From contig OX375880.1 in NCBI GenBank assembly GCA_947359465.1, forward strand, positions 20,722,714 through 20,786,713: a stretch of 64,000 bases of DNA, read 5' to 3'. The notes under the pieces were generated by a model, which worked only from the letters and a program-made list of their open reading frames with translations, was not told where the DNA came from and did not search any database. The DNA comes from Metellina segmentata (lineage: Eukaryota; Arthropoda; Arachnida; Araneae; Tetragnathidae). The position numbers and the translations under genes are program-made. The first letter of the stretch is position 1. Each line of letters opens with the position of its first letter. Shown here piece after piece: positions 33,228 through 44,517 of this stretch.

Positions 33228-33612
33228 GAGGGCCGGTTGGCATGGTAGCGAACTAGCAACAGGAGGGTTCTCTTTCTGGGGTTGGAGTGCTGAAGAGCTT
33301 CATCAAGGGGCTCGCCCGCAAGCCACGTGTCTTATCTGCACGGCTTCGAAACAGTTTGGATCTCGAACGAATCCAACAAAAGACCGTAGTGCTACGAAGG
33401 TGGCTGGTTCACGTTCAATCAGTCGGGGCCCCTGAACTGTTCTCGCGTTGGTGTGGTGTGTGAGTTTGAAGATGGAGGCTAGCTAAGGTGTTGACCTCGT
33501 CATCTCACCGTGGTTCCAAAATGACGTGGTGTTGTCCTCGAATCTTTACCTTTTGGGGGGTGATACCGGATCATCGCTAATAATACTTTAGGTTGCTCTA
33601 GTGTGATATTAA
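33228..33612 (+). mobile_element. Diverged tRNA-derived SINE
   Basis: The head GGGCCGGTTGGCATGGTAGC and the 3' body (CTCGTCATCTCACCGTGGTT, GTGGTGTTGTCCTCGAATCT, GTTGCTCTAGTGTGATATTA) match the SINE family. The middle contains about 100 bp not seen in the others, and the whole is more diverged. It may be an older subfamily. Confidence 0.6.
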
Positions 33613-33978
33613 TTCAATACTTGCCTGCCTCGACATTTATATTAATTTATGTATAAAAAATATCAAATTTATCAATATATAAAGAGTACACATTATTCAC
33701 CTTTCCAAGCCCCTTTTCTGTGAGAGGAGTGGCCTTTTCAGCACACTTTTCAGACTAAATAAACACTTGGGTTGGTTGAAAGAACTCTAGGAATCATACC
33801 TTTGGTCAAAAAGAGTCGCAACTGGTTGGAAATCGCGCAGGGAAGACAAAAGATTGACAGGTGGTCTTAGGCTTGTGAATTTCTCAGAGGGTTAAATTTA
33901 GTGAAGCCGAGCCGACCAACCGGTCTGGTGGTTAAGGTGGATCTGATTTGCTCACTGTCTCAGGAAATAGAACAGAAA
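33613..33978. other. Intervening DNA with a SINE head fragment
   Basis: At about 33908-33940 the plus strand reads GCCGACCAACCGGTCTGGTG then GTTAAGG, the tRNA-like head of the SINE family without its body. Nothing else is recognised before the Helitron start. Confidence 0.5.
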
Positions 33979-34626
33979 TCTATATATATAATTCTCTTAC
34001 GTGGCACGCAAAAAAGACGTTATTTGTTTTCGCGTTTTGGCAACATTGTACGATTCTTTGTTTATCCCAAAGCCTCGCGCTTCAATTGAATTTATAGCGT
34101 AATCGGATGAAATTTTATTGAAAAAAAAAATTTTAGTAGAGCTGTTGCAGTAAATAATAGAAATCAAAGAAAACGGAGGATCTGTTCAGGGTCATTTAAA
34201 AAAAAAGGTCCGTTTCGAGGCAAACTATTATAGTTCAACATAGCTTGCATTACAACTTTCGACAACAAACTCAATGAAAAAGCGTGGGTGGCTCGAGTGC
34301 TGGGTAAATGTACACACAACCAACATGCTGGGTTTTCAATTTCCAAATCAACGCTCACATTTCGAGTCAAAATTTGCTCAAAGTTTCCATTTGAATTCTG
34401 ATTTCAGAGGGACTGTAAATATCTTTTCTGAAAAACAGCATAAAATTTAGATTTGAAAAATATGTTTTTGGAATATCATATTTTGTAAACAATTCCTTCT
34501 GCTAGGACACATGTCTTCATTGATGCGAGCGAAGCGAGCATCGGTTCGCGCAGCGAACCAATGAGGACTGCGAAGCAATCCTCTGGGGGTTGGCGAGCGT
34601 TAGCGAGCTGGGGGCGGGCCCCCTAG
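33979..34626 (+). mobile_element. Non-autonomous Helitron, 648 bp, inserted in a receptor gene
   Basis: It starts TCTATATATATAATTCTCTT after an A and ends GGGCGGGCCCCCTAG before a T. The 3' region carries GATGCGAGCGAAGCGAGC, GGTTCGCGCAGCGAACC and GGCGAGCGTTAGCGAGC. From about 34170 it is homologous to the inverted element at 32025-32439. The 3' end abuts a gustatory-receptor-like coding frame that it truncates. Its 5' end resembles that of the autonomous-type Helitron at 38627. Confidence 0.85.
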
Positions 34627-35298
34627 TAAATAGTATAGACCCAAAAAGCTCATGCGCAGAAACGACTGCGCAACGTAAATGGCTTGGTTGTTACCGAAAA
34701 ACAGGAATAGCAATTCCGTTCGGCTTGTAGAAACATCCGATGCTTTACGCAATATTCTGTCGTAGATATCCTGTTTCACTTTATAGTATAAGGACGCAGC
34801 ATGGACAGCGACAAGGACGCAAAGCGCGATACAGGATGCAGTATAATGTTGCGATGCAAATTCTCGATATTCAGAGGAGGGTGTATGCTCCTCGAAACCC
34901 TCCACAGCTTTTGGAGCAAGGAATGAAGGTGTACCCGGTGCACGTGCATCGAGACGTACGTCGAAATTTGCAGAACGCAATTGACACAAGCTCGAAAACG
35001 CGACTTTGTCTAGAGTCGGTAATGCGTTGTTTGCGTAGTAAGCCAGTTCCAACAGAAGCACGGAAATAGCGAAGCATCTAGGCCATTTATAAAGGAAATG
35101 CCGTTCACTGGCACTTATCTGGAAGTGCTGTAAAGGTAACAGATCGACCCCTGCAATGTGCAGTCGGACTAAAATTGGAGAAAAAGGTTTTTGAAGAGAT
35201 TCAGTACCGCTTCGGGATACTGGTACCTCGTATATCACATTTACTGGTACAGACAGGACCACATTCGAATCTTCTCGCGTCTGAACTTCGAATGCCAC
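34627..35298 (-). pseudogene. Gustatory-receptor-like gene, truncated by a Helitron
   Basis: The N-terminal part shares SLQKPFSPILVRLHIAGVDL and LPLQHF with LLQKPFSPILKGLHIVGVDI of the receptor at 17420-18589. Hydrophobic segments follow (CFAISVLLLELAYYANNALP, ASCIALCVLVAVHAASLYY, TELLFLFFGNNQAIYVAQ). The frame runs straight into the Helitron 3' end at 34626, so the second half, including the last helices, is missing here. No ATG opens the frame at 35298, so the start or a first exon is uncertain. Confidence 0.65.
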
Positions 35299-35895
35299 GA
35301 TCCCAACATCGTTTAACGTGCAATTTCAAAAAGTGGCGCAAACAAGTTATTACAAATAGCGCTTTTGTTTGGACACAATGCCTGTAATGGTCGTTTAAAT
35401 CCATTTAGAAATAGGAATCCTCAACAACAAACATGTCGCATGATAACATGTCGCTGATGCAGATCAATACCATTAGGCGAAATAAATAAAGAAGTTTCTC
35501 TCGTATCAATCAACACCTCCTATAGAAGAAAGTAATCGATTTTTTTAATACTAATTTCATTACCATAATGGTTTGGATTTTTGTTATTTTCGTGGGATTC
35601 TCTATGTTTAGTTTAGAAGCATGCGATGTTTGCTACATGGTTTTTCTTTCTGGAAAACACAAGCTCTCTTGTAGAATATTTATATTGCCTTGAACCTCTC
35701 ACGAATTCGATTCACTCAGTTGGAAGAGCATTTTGTTAACCCTCTAAACGCAGCGAGATTGACGAGTATTGTGTTGGATGTACTCCACAACACACTTAAG
35801 CACACAATAACTTGAGAATCCCCAGATATTCTTTCAATCGTAAAATTATATCGATTACTTCCTCAGAATAGAATTTAAGAGTTTCTCGAAAGAGA
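35299..35895. other. No recognised feature
   Basis: No coding frame with known similarity was seen. It may include the upstream region of the truncated receptor. Confidence 0.4.
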
Positions 35896-35899
35896 GAAA

Positions 35900-36185
35900 T
35901 AGTTTGAGAAATATTTCCATAGGATTCTATTCGAAGGAAAGGAAAACGTTCCAAGGATTCTATTGGAAGGAAGGGAAATCTTTCCAAGGTTTATATTCGA
36001 AAGCAGGAAATTCCAAAGAAAGTACCTATCAAATTTTCCCGAAGGATTCTATTTCAAAGAGGAGACCAATAAAATCTTTCGAAATGATTCTTGTACAAGG
36101 AAAGGACAAACAGAATCTTTCCAAAGAAAGGAGTAATAAAATATATCCAAAGAAATCTATTAAAAGGAAAGAATCTTTTGAAAAG
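35900..36185. repeat. Degenerate minisatellite-like stretch
   Basis: Variants of GGATTCTATTCGAAGGAAAG followed by a TTTCCAA-like block recur about every 30-36 bp, for instance near 35922, 35957, 36043 and 36082. The copies are too diverged to define a clean unit. Purine-rich open frames on both strands are by-products. Confidence 0.55.
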
Positions 36186-36241
36186 TGGCAAATGTAAAGC
36201 CTAATGGATTCTTTCAATCAATGAACGTGGCTAGTCCCCAA

Positions 36242-36892
36242 TAGGAATGCGACATCGACAGCAAAACATCGATGTTTTGAAAAAAACCGATGTTCAAAAT
36301 TAAAAAATCGATGTTGATCGATGTCGAAAAATACATCGCCCCCAAAACATCGATGTTTTTAAACATCGATATTTTTAAAACTCCGTGTATTTAAACTTTT
36401 TTCCCCATTTCTTAAAATTGGTTTAGCACCTAGTGATGCGACATCGACAGCAAAACATCGATGTTCAAAATTAAAACATCGAAGTTGATACTGCATCGCC
36501 CCCAAACTATCGATGTTTTTAAAATTCAGTGTACTTAAACTTTTTTCCCATTTCTTAAAACTGGCTTAGCAACTAGTGATGCAACATCTCCTTAAATACA
36601 TCGATGTTTTTTTTTTAATCTATGTTTTGAAAACATCGACATCGATGTCGCATCCCTATTTTTCAGACCGTTCACCCTTGGCCACTTTGGTCAGTATGTT
36701 CAATTTGCTGATTATAAAACTTATGCTACTTGGTTATTTTTTAAATTTTTATAACGGCACTTTTTTCATTTAAAAATAAAACATCGATAACGTAAAAACA
36801 TTGACAGGTATAAACATCGATGTTAAATACATCGATGTTTTTTAAAAAACAAAACATATTTTGAAATCATCGACATCGATGTCGCATCCCTA
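36242..36892. mobile_element. hAT-type non-autonomous element filled with CATCGATG repeats
   Basis: The ends are TAGGAATGCGACATCGA and its inverse ATCGATGTCGCATCCCTA, flanked by near-identical 8-bp sequences GTCCCCAA (36234-36241) and GTTCCCAA (36893-36900). The interior repeats AAAACATCGATGTTTTT-like palindromes. The end-like sequence GTGATGCGACATCGACAGCA recurs at 36433 and an inverse end near 36630-36657, as if units of the same element were joined. No coding capacity. Confidence 0.75.
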
Positions 36893-36900
36893 GTTCCCAA

Positions 36901-37659
36901 GTGTAGCGTGTTGTTGTGCAAAAGTAATATTATTCTACTTGGAAGACTCTCAGAGTGTGTACTACTCTTACATTGAAATTGTTATGGTAAATGTCACGAA
37001 AGATTTACATGTTATTGCATATAAAAGTACTTAAAATTAAAATAATGAAAATATCTTTATAACGAAATGCTTTAATTTTCCCCGCACACCAATATACAGC
37101 ATTAATTTCCATGCATTTGTTTTAAAATATATTCCTCAAATCGATTAACGATGAGTCAAATCAAACGTACCATTAACTGGCAGAAAAGTAGCATGGTATT
37201 TTGCATGAAAGCAGTGATAGCGCAGTAACGAAAATCTATTTACAAAAAAAAGTTTTAATAGTCTCGCCACGACCAGAATTCTCAGCATCGATTGCCATGC
37301 ATTTATTTTCAAATCGATTCACTTTTGGGACAGTAAAAAGCCCATAAGTAAAACAAAGTTTACCGTAAAAATAAACGCTTTTCCCTTCACTTTTGAAATC
37401 CTTTCTCGTGTTCCCGATATCAATGCAGATAAGGATCTCTCCCCGCCTACTCGGAAAAGATCCACAACTGTACATCTCGAATACCTATACGAAGTATAGA
37501 CCAGTGCTTCTCATAGGATCCTCGTGTCCAACTGTGTTGTTAGTATTTAGGCTTAGAATAAATTTTAAAGCTTAACACTCGCGTTAAAGTTGTGAAATGC
37601 AAGAACAATGGATTTGATTTTGTAGCTTTTTTCGTTGCAGTATTGCTTGTGACAAAAGC
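36901..37659. other. No recognised gene; weak internal duplication
   Basis: Stretches at about 37081-37200 and 37262-37380 share TTCCATGCATTTGTTTT/TGCCATGCATTTATTTT and AAATCGATT blocks, suggesting an old duplication. No other structure was seen. Confidence 0.4.
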
Positions 37660-37667
37660 TATTAGAA

Positions 37668-38369
37668 CTGTGGTTCTTAACTTAGGGTGTGTGTACCCCT
37701 GCGGTGTATGAGAGATGTTTCTAAATTTTCGACGGAAAGTACCACCTGTAAGAAACTAGTGAACGCTTCGTCGAATTTTGGGACCCCACTCCTGCCCTCT
37801 TTACCCTTTTCTCAGCAACTGGGGAATATTAAGTGGAGAAAGCGATGATTAGGAAGGGGGGGGGTCTTCAAAGACGGCACCAAAATGCATCAGGCAAGAA
37901 AACCTATTGGCTAAGAAACATCCTCCTCTGCAATAATAAAAACTTCCCTTTTGATAGAATGAGCATCATTTTTTTTTGGTTATGTTAGTTATTTCTTCCA
38001 CGAATAAAATACACAAAATTATGTTTCGAATGGGAATTATCAACAGGGTCAGAATTTTCATCACTTCTACTCATCAAAACAAAAGTCCGAAATCGCTTAT
38101 ATGCACGTGCCGATTTACCAGTGGTTCTTTCAGGAAAAGAACCTCGATTCAAAAGTATTACTATGAATAACCAACGACGTAGCCGTTAAAAATCAAGATA
38201 TTGTTTTGTATGTTTATGTAAATCTATGTTTAGTTTTCAATAATTAAACTATCTTGTCATACATGCATTTTCCTAAATATAGTACTGGAAACAAATTTTT
38301 CAAGGGGGTGCGAGTACTTATTTTCAGATTCGAGGAGGTGCCTATCGCTAAAAGGGTTAAGAACCACTG
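37668..38369. mobile_element. hAT-type non-autonomous element, 702 bp
   Basis: Ends are CTGTGGTTCTTAAC on the left and GTTAAGAACCACTG on the right, with TATTAGAA (37660-37667) and TATTTGAA (38370-38377) as 8-bp target duplication with one mismatch. The inner left part reads GGGTGTGTGTACCCCTGCGG, a pattern common to such hAT ends. No transposase frame remains. Confidence 0.78.
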
Positions 38370-38634
38370 TATTTGAATAAAGAATTACCTTAAAAATGCT
38401 TGTTGGTGATCTAAAGCAGTGGTCCCCAACCCCCGGGACACGGACCGATACCGGTCCGTGGATCAAATGGTACCGGGCCGCCGAAGGAACATTAAATTAT
38501 TTCCATTTTATTTACTATGGTGTATTTCTCTCGGGTTTGTGCGGTTCTTATCTATGAAATGACCACTCAAATTAGGAGGCGGTAAATCAGAACTTGAAAT
38601 TTATTCTGTTACTAGAGCTTCAATTATCTATATA

Positions 38635-40137
38635 CAGGGTGGTCCCGAATTCATGGTACAAACTTTAATGGTAGGTACAGGACATTGTAACAATGATTTA
38701 TTGTATAGGAATGTATAGTCGCAAGTGACGCGGTGAGGCGAAAACAGGGGAAATAACGGCCGAAAGGAAAAACAAAGATTTTATTGAAAGCGTTGTTGAC
38801 AAGTGTCATGTTTACAGTAATTGTTCAAAATTGCGTCCACCAGTATCGATACATGCTTGACAGCGTCGGTGGAGCGATTGGCGTACACGTTCAAAGATGC
38901 CTGGTATTTCACGCACACCTGCAGCAGCTACAGATAAGCGAGCGACGAGATCCTCATCTGAGTCAACTGGAGTCTCATAAACAAGATGCTTTAGATGTCC
39001 CCATAAAAAGTAATCGAGGCTCGATAAATCGGGAGATCGGGGTGGCCAAGGGACTGGTCCACCACGCCCAATCCATCTAGTACCAAACGTGGCATTCAGG
39101 TAATTCCGTACATCAATGCTGAAGTGTGCTGGCGCCCCATCGTGCTGAAACCACATGCGGTTACGAATGGCGATCGGAACATCATGCAGCAGTTGTGGTA
39201 ACACTTCTTTCAGAAAAATAAGATAGCTTCCGCCAGTGAGCCGCGTGGGTAGTAAGTATGGGCCAATCAAAAAGTCGTTCACAATACCAGCCCACACATT
39301 AATACTGAAACGTTGTTGAAACGCATGTCGACGCGTTGCATGTGGATTATCGGTTGCCCACACATGGGAATTGTGCGCATTAAAGACACCCTCGCGTGAA
39401 AATGTCGCTTCATCTGTAAATAGCACATAATCTACGAAATCCGGCTGCAACGCACATTGCTGCATCACCCACAGGCAGAACTTCACGCGGCGAGGATAAT
39501 CTGCCGGATTCAATGCTTGTACTTTCTGAAAATGGAAGGGGTGTAAGCGATTTTCGTTTAACACTCTGCATACAGTCTGATGACTCACACCTACGTCACG
39601 CGCAACAGTTCTTGTGCTTGACTCGGGTCTATCAGCCACAATGTTCAAGATGCTTTCTTCCAGCCTTGGAGTGCGTACAGCTCTTACTCGACCAGCGCCA
39701 TGTCTGTTGACGTCGAACGCACCTGTTTCACAAAGTTGACGATGTAACCGTTGAAAAATTCTATGATCCGGCATTCATCGATCAGGATACTCCGCGCGAT
39801 ACATTCGTAACGCAGCTCTGCCGTTACCATTTGCACGGCCGTACATGTAATGCATGTCTGCTTTTTCTGCATACGTAAAGTCACCCATCGTCTACGGCAG
39901 CACAATTGTGAATGGCGCTTTTCCCTACTGCGATGCATCATGTTCAACAGCGGCTAGACATCTACTGCCCTCTACCGGCAATGATACCAACCGATCACTC
40001 CATTTCTCTTTCCTTTTATTTCCCCTGTTTACGCCTCACCGCGTCACTTGCGACTATACATTCCTATACAATAAATCATTGTTACAATGTCCTGTACCTA
40101 CCATTAAAGTTTGTACCATGAATTCGGGACCACCCTG
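38635..40137 (-). mobile_element. DD41D mariner-type element with 106-bp perfect inverted repeats
   Basis: The terminal repeats (38635-38740 and 40032-40137) begin CAGGGTGGTCCCGAATTCAT and are identical over 106 bp, with similarity continuing a further 15 bp. TA dinucleotides flank the element. The 1,503-bp element encodes a transposase on the minus strand with one nonsense codon. The identical repeats indicate a recent insertion relative to the other elements here. Confidence 0.93.
38812..39888 (-). pseudogene. Mariner-type DDE transposase with one premature stop
   Basis: The frame starts at ATG 39888 (MGDFTYAEKADMHYMYGRAN), hits a TGA after 37 codons (39775-39777) and continues in the same frame from MPDHRIFQRL to 38812. 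A helix-turn-helix lies around RTVARDVGVSHQTVCRVL. Catalytic motifs are VLFTDEATF, MWFQHDGAPAH and SPDLSSLDYFLWG, with 41 residues between the second and third Asp. A single C-to-T change in an Arg codon would explain the stop. Translation from the internal ATG at 39774 would lack part of the DNA-binding domain. Confidence 0.88.
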
Positions 40138-40313
40138 TATATAATACGCTTATGCGTGGCGCAAAATTGGCCTGTATTTCTCTCCCGGTTGTGGCAACGG
40201 GTTTGTCCTTTACGATTGTAAATATTGCTATCCCTCATTTCACCAACTGGAAGCGCTTAGCGTTGACGCTTGATCAATCTATCCGGTAATTGTGAGAAGT
40301 TTTTGAAAGAAAA

Positions 40314-41765
40314 ATGAGCTCTTTGCGTCAAATTCAATATAATTTGCGAAGAAGAGAGCAGCGAACTAGGGAATCTTTTGACGAACGAATTCAGAGAATT
40401 ACCGCTAGAAATACTTCGGATAGGCTTAGAAGGGCCAGAGCACGCGATGAGCAACATTTAAATAATAGAACCGATTCCCAAGTGGAAGTAAGTGTTTCTG
40501 AACACGATTGTGGATTCATGACAGAAATATGCTCATTTTGTGGAGCTTTTTATTGGCCTGATGAATTGAACTCTTCAAAAAAATTCACAAAATGCTGCCA
40601 TGATGGAAAAATTCGGTTGCCAAATCTTGCAGACCCACCTGATGTTTTGGTAAATTTATTGACCAATTGTTCTTTTGAAGCAAAAAACTTTCAGCTTCAC
40701 ATAAGAGAGTACAATGCTGCACTTGCTTTTGCATCAATGGGTGCTGAAGTAAAAGCTCCCCCTGGAATTGGCCCTTATTGCTATCGCATCCATGGTCAAA
40801 TATACCACAGAGTTGCTCCACTGTATGCCAGTGATAAATTTAAACCTGGCTATGGACAGCTGTATATTTTTGATGCCTCTGAAGCCAATAGAAGGCGTTT
40901 GGAAAACAACCCAGCTTGCATACATTCTGTGATGGAAAAGTTGGATTCCTTACTCCGTCAAATTAACCCATATGCAGAATCATACATGCAAATGCATGAG
41001 TTAATCCACTCTCATCCTACTGCTGATGTGAAAATGGTTTTCATGGAAAATTCAGAAATGGATTTGCACCGCTATAATGCTCCTACCTGTAAAACTGAGG
41101 TTGCTGCAATATTTGTTGGGGATGATGGGGAACCCCCTGCAAATAGGGATATTTGTATTTATCCAACAGGAGAAGGGTGCATAAATATATCTCCCCTAAA
41201 TCCATGCAGCGATCCAATGGTTTATCCGTTGTTGTTTCCTCGAGGGGAACATGGATGGTCGAGCCTCATGGAGCATGTTGAAGAAAGACGTTCGGCTAAA
41301 CGAACCAGGGTTACACAGCTTCAGTTTTACGCCTACAAACTTTCAGTTCGTAGTGGTTTTAGCATTTTACATAGCAGTGGTAAACTGTTTCAACAATATA
41401 TCGTTGATGCTTACGTTAAGACGGAAGGTTCTCGGCTAAATTTTATTCGCATGAACCAAAAGGATTTAAGAGTGGAATTGTACAGGGGACTCTTGGATGC
41501 TTTAGCAACCCGTGCCTCCAGTAACAATGTACGGATTGGAAAATTGATCATTTTGCCTTCTTCGTTCCAAGGAAGTCCGCGCTGTATGCAGCAAAACTAT
41601 CAAGATGCGATGGCCATGGTCAGGAAATTTGGTCGCCCTGACCTATTTATTACATTTACATGTAATCCCACCTGGCCAGAAATTGTAAGTGCATTGCAAG
41701 GTAGAGAGAGACCTGAAAATAGACCCGATATTGTGGTCAGAGTATTTAAGTTAAAATATCTCTGA
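40314..41765 (+). pseudogene. Helitron Rep-helicase, N-terminal part
   Basis: The frame begins at ATG 40314 with an Arg-rich stretch (QYNLRRREQRTRESF), then a cysteine cluster CSFCGAFYWPDE...KCCHDG. It continues into the Helitron-like N-terminal domain: YPLLFPRGEHGW, QFYAYKLSVRSGFSILH, FQQYIVDAYVKTE and DLFITFTCNPTWPEI. At FKLKY it meets a one-base frameshift (around 41755) and stops at 41765; the protein continues as SELLNDLLKKKKF in the next frame. The full Rep-helicase would total about 1,390 residues, a normal length. Confidence 0.9.
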
Positions 41766-41769
41766 GCTT

Positions 41770-42657
41770 TTGAATGATCTCCTCAAAAAAAAAAAATTTG
41801 GGGCAGTAACATCATACATTTATGTAATTGAATTCCAAAAGCGGGGGTTGCCTCATTGTCATATTTTATTGACATTAGATTCATCTTCCAAAATTCGCAC
41901 CAAAGATGACATCGATAAATTTGTGAGGGCCGAACTACCTGATGTTACTCTAAATGAAAGGCTATACCAAATTGTTACTAAATGTATGGTCCATGGCCCC
42001 TGTGGTCTTATAAATCCTAAATCCCCCTGCATGAAAGATGGTGAATGCTCAAAAAAATTCCCAAAAACATTCATAAAGGAGACGGAAGAAAATATAAATG
42101 GCTACCCAGTGTATAAAAGAAGGCAAACTGAACCTGTAAGAGTAGGGAACTATTATATAGATAATCGCTGGATAGTTCCCTATAATCCATGGCTATCCAA
42201 AAAGTATAATGCCCATATAAATGTTGAGGTTTGTGCATCTGTTAAAAGTGTGAAGTATTTGTACAAATATGTGTACAAAGGGCATGATGCTGCCTCTGTA
42301 ACATTAAAAACTGATGCTGCAGATCACAATGAAATAATAAATTTTTTGGATGGGAGGTATGTAAGTGCTCCTGAGGCAATGTGGCGTTTAAATGAATTCT
42401 ACATGTCCGATAAATCTCACACAGTTATTAGACTGGCTGTTCATTTGCCACAGAATCAGCCAATCTATTTTAGAGAAGGTCAAGAAGACGATGCAGTGGA
42501 AAGGGCATCAATAAAAGAAACCACTTTGACTGCATGGTTTCAATTAAACATAGTTGATACAGAGGCACATCCTGTTTATTATGCTGATATCCCTCAATAT
42601 TATGTTTTTGAGCAACAACAAAATGGAAAAAAAGGCAAAGAGGAGGACAACAAGTAA
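41770..42657 (+). pseudogene. Helitron Rep (HUH endonuclease) part
   Basis: The HUH motif is LPHCHILL (His 29 and His 31 of this segment), in which the two histidines bind the metal. The tyrosine motif is KYLYKYVYKGHD (Tyr 163-168), which attacks DNA during rolling-circle transposition. In between, CMVHGPCGLINPKSPCM and CSKKFPK are typical of the family. The frame shifts in the A-rich stretch near 42620, so that KGKEEDNK is out of frame and the true continuation is KKRQRGGQQVIGRMP. No catalytic residue is lost. Confidence 0.9.
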
Positions 42658-42665
42658 TTGGCAGA

Positions 42666-44513
42666 ATGCCTGTTGTTAGTGTTCAGGATTCAGAGAGATT
42701 CTACCTTAGAATGTTATTGTTGAGAAAAGTTGGTGCTGTAAGTTTTGAGGATTTAAAAACTGTAAATGGAGTAATATGCGAAACCTTCCAAAGTGCATGC
42801 AAAGAGCTTGGTCTTTTAGAAGGAGATCAGCACTGGCATGATACACTACTTGAAGCAGCTACTGTTCATGTCCCAAGTTATTTGAGACTTTTATTTGCAA
42901 TAATTTGTGGATTCGGTGAGGTAGAAAATATCCCCAAACTTTGGACTCAACATAAAAGTTCTCTCTCTGATGATTTCATTAATAGGTATTCTGAAGAAAC
43001 TGGCCCACAATATGCCCTTGCAGAAATTAATGAACTATTGAGGTGTTATGGTTTAAATTTAAAAAAATTGAATCTTCCTTCTGTTAACTTGCAATGCAAT
43101 TTGATTGAGCTTTCCTATGACGTTGTAGAGGAGCAGTCCAAAGCTGATATTAATATTGCAAAATTAAATTTAGAACAAAAATATGTGGTTGATGAAGTAC
43201 TGAATGCAATTTATGGGGTCCAAACTAACGTATCTAAGTGCTTTTTTCTTGATGGACCTGCAGGAACAGGCAAAACTTTTGTATATTCTACCTTACTACA
43301 TGTAGTTAGAGGAAAAGGTGATAAAGCCATTCCTGTAGCATCAACTGGAATAGCTGCAACATTGTTGATTGGAGGCAGAACTGCTCATTCTACTTTTAAA
43401 ATTCCCCTTATTTTAAATGCTACTTCAACATGCAATTTGAAACCAAATAATTCAGAAGCTAAAGTGTTATTAGATGCTAAGTTAATTGTTTGGGACGAAG
43501 CACCCATGACTCATGTTCATGCCTTTTTAGCAGTGGACAGACTTTTGAAGGATGTAACAAAATGCGATGAGCCGTTTGGTGGGAAAATAATTTTATTGGG
43601 TGGAGATTTCCGACAAGTGCTTCCAGTCATTTTAAGAGGTTCTCGGTCCTTAACAGTTTCAAGTTGCATTAAAAAACATAGATTGTGGTCTGCTTTTCAT
43701 GTTCTCAGATTAAACAAAAATATGCAAGCTTTAGATACTGAGAAGGAATTTGCAAATTGGCTTTTGCATGTAGGTGAAGGAGAAAATGGAGATAAAGTTC
43801 AATTACCCCCTATTTGCTATCCAGCTATTCAGGATCCTGTGCAACAACTGTTCAATGACATAGATTTTGAAACAGTGACGCCTGAAGAGCTCAAAAATCG
43901 GGCCATTCTCACTGTAACAAATGATTCATCAATGCAAATCAATAATCATGTATTGCAGTGTATGCCAGGAAATGAAGTCATTTATGAGAGCATTGACACA
44001 ATAGTCAGTGAAGATCCACAAGATCAACTTGCATATTCTGAGGAATTTTTGAATAGCATTACTCCAACTGGAATGCCACCTCATAAACTTAAATTAAAAA
44101 CAGGTGCTATCATAATGTTACTCAGAAATTTAGCACCTTCAAAAGGTTTGTGCAATGGAACTAGACTTATTGTGGTAAATTTGCAGAAAAATATAATTGA
44201 AGCAAAAAAAATAAGTAACGAAAACAATGAATCTTACCTGATACCTCGAATACCTCTTATTCCATCTGATAGTAACATGCCTTTTAAATTCAAGAGTAAG
44301 CAATTTCCTATTAGGTTAGCATTTTCAATGACCATTCATAAAGCTCAAGGCCAAACTTTTGACAAAATATGTTTAGATTTGAGCAAACCAGTTTTTACTC
44401 ATGGCCAATTGTACGTAGGTCTATCAAGAGTGAGATCTTTCGAATCTGTTACTGTTGTGTCTGCAAGTTCTAAAATACACAACTGTGTGTACAGGGAGGT
44501 TTTGTGTGAATGA
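42666..44513 (+). pseudogene. Helitron Pif1-like helicase part
   Basis: After VSVQDSERFYLRMLL the segment holds superfamily 1 helicase motifs: FLDGPAGTGKT (Walker A, residues 197-204), IPVASTGIAATLL, LIVWDEAPMTH (Walker B, 278-282), LLGGDFRQVLPVI, then MTIHKAQGQTFD and LYVGLSRVRSFE near the end. It would unwind the donor strand during Helitron movement. All motifs are intact, so this domain could be translated from its own ATG, but without the Rep part. The stop at 44513 is followed within a few bases by the tandem repeats. Confidence 0.92.
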
Positions 44514-44517
44514 ATAT

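Noticed and set aside
37081..37380. Tandem duplication of about 180 bp
   Set aside because: Only short blocks match; the similarity could come from AT-rich composition.
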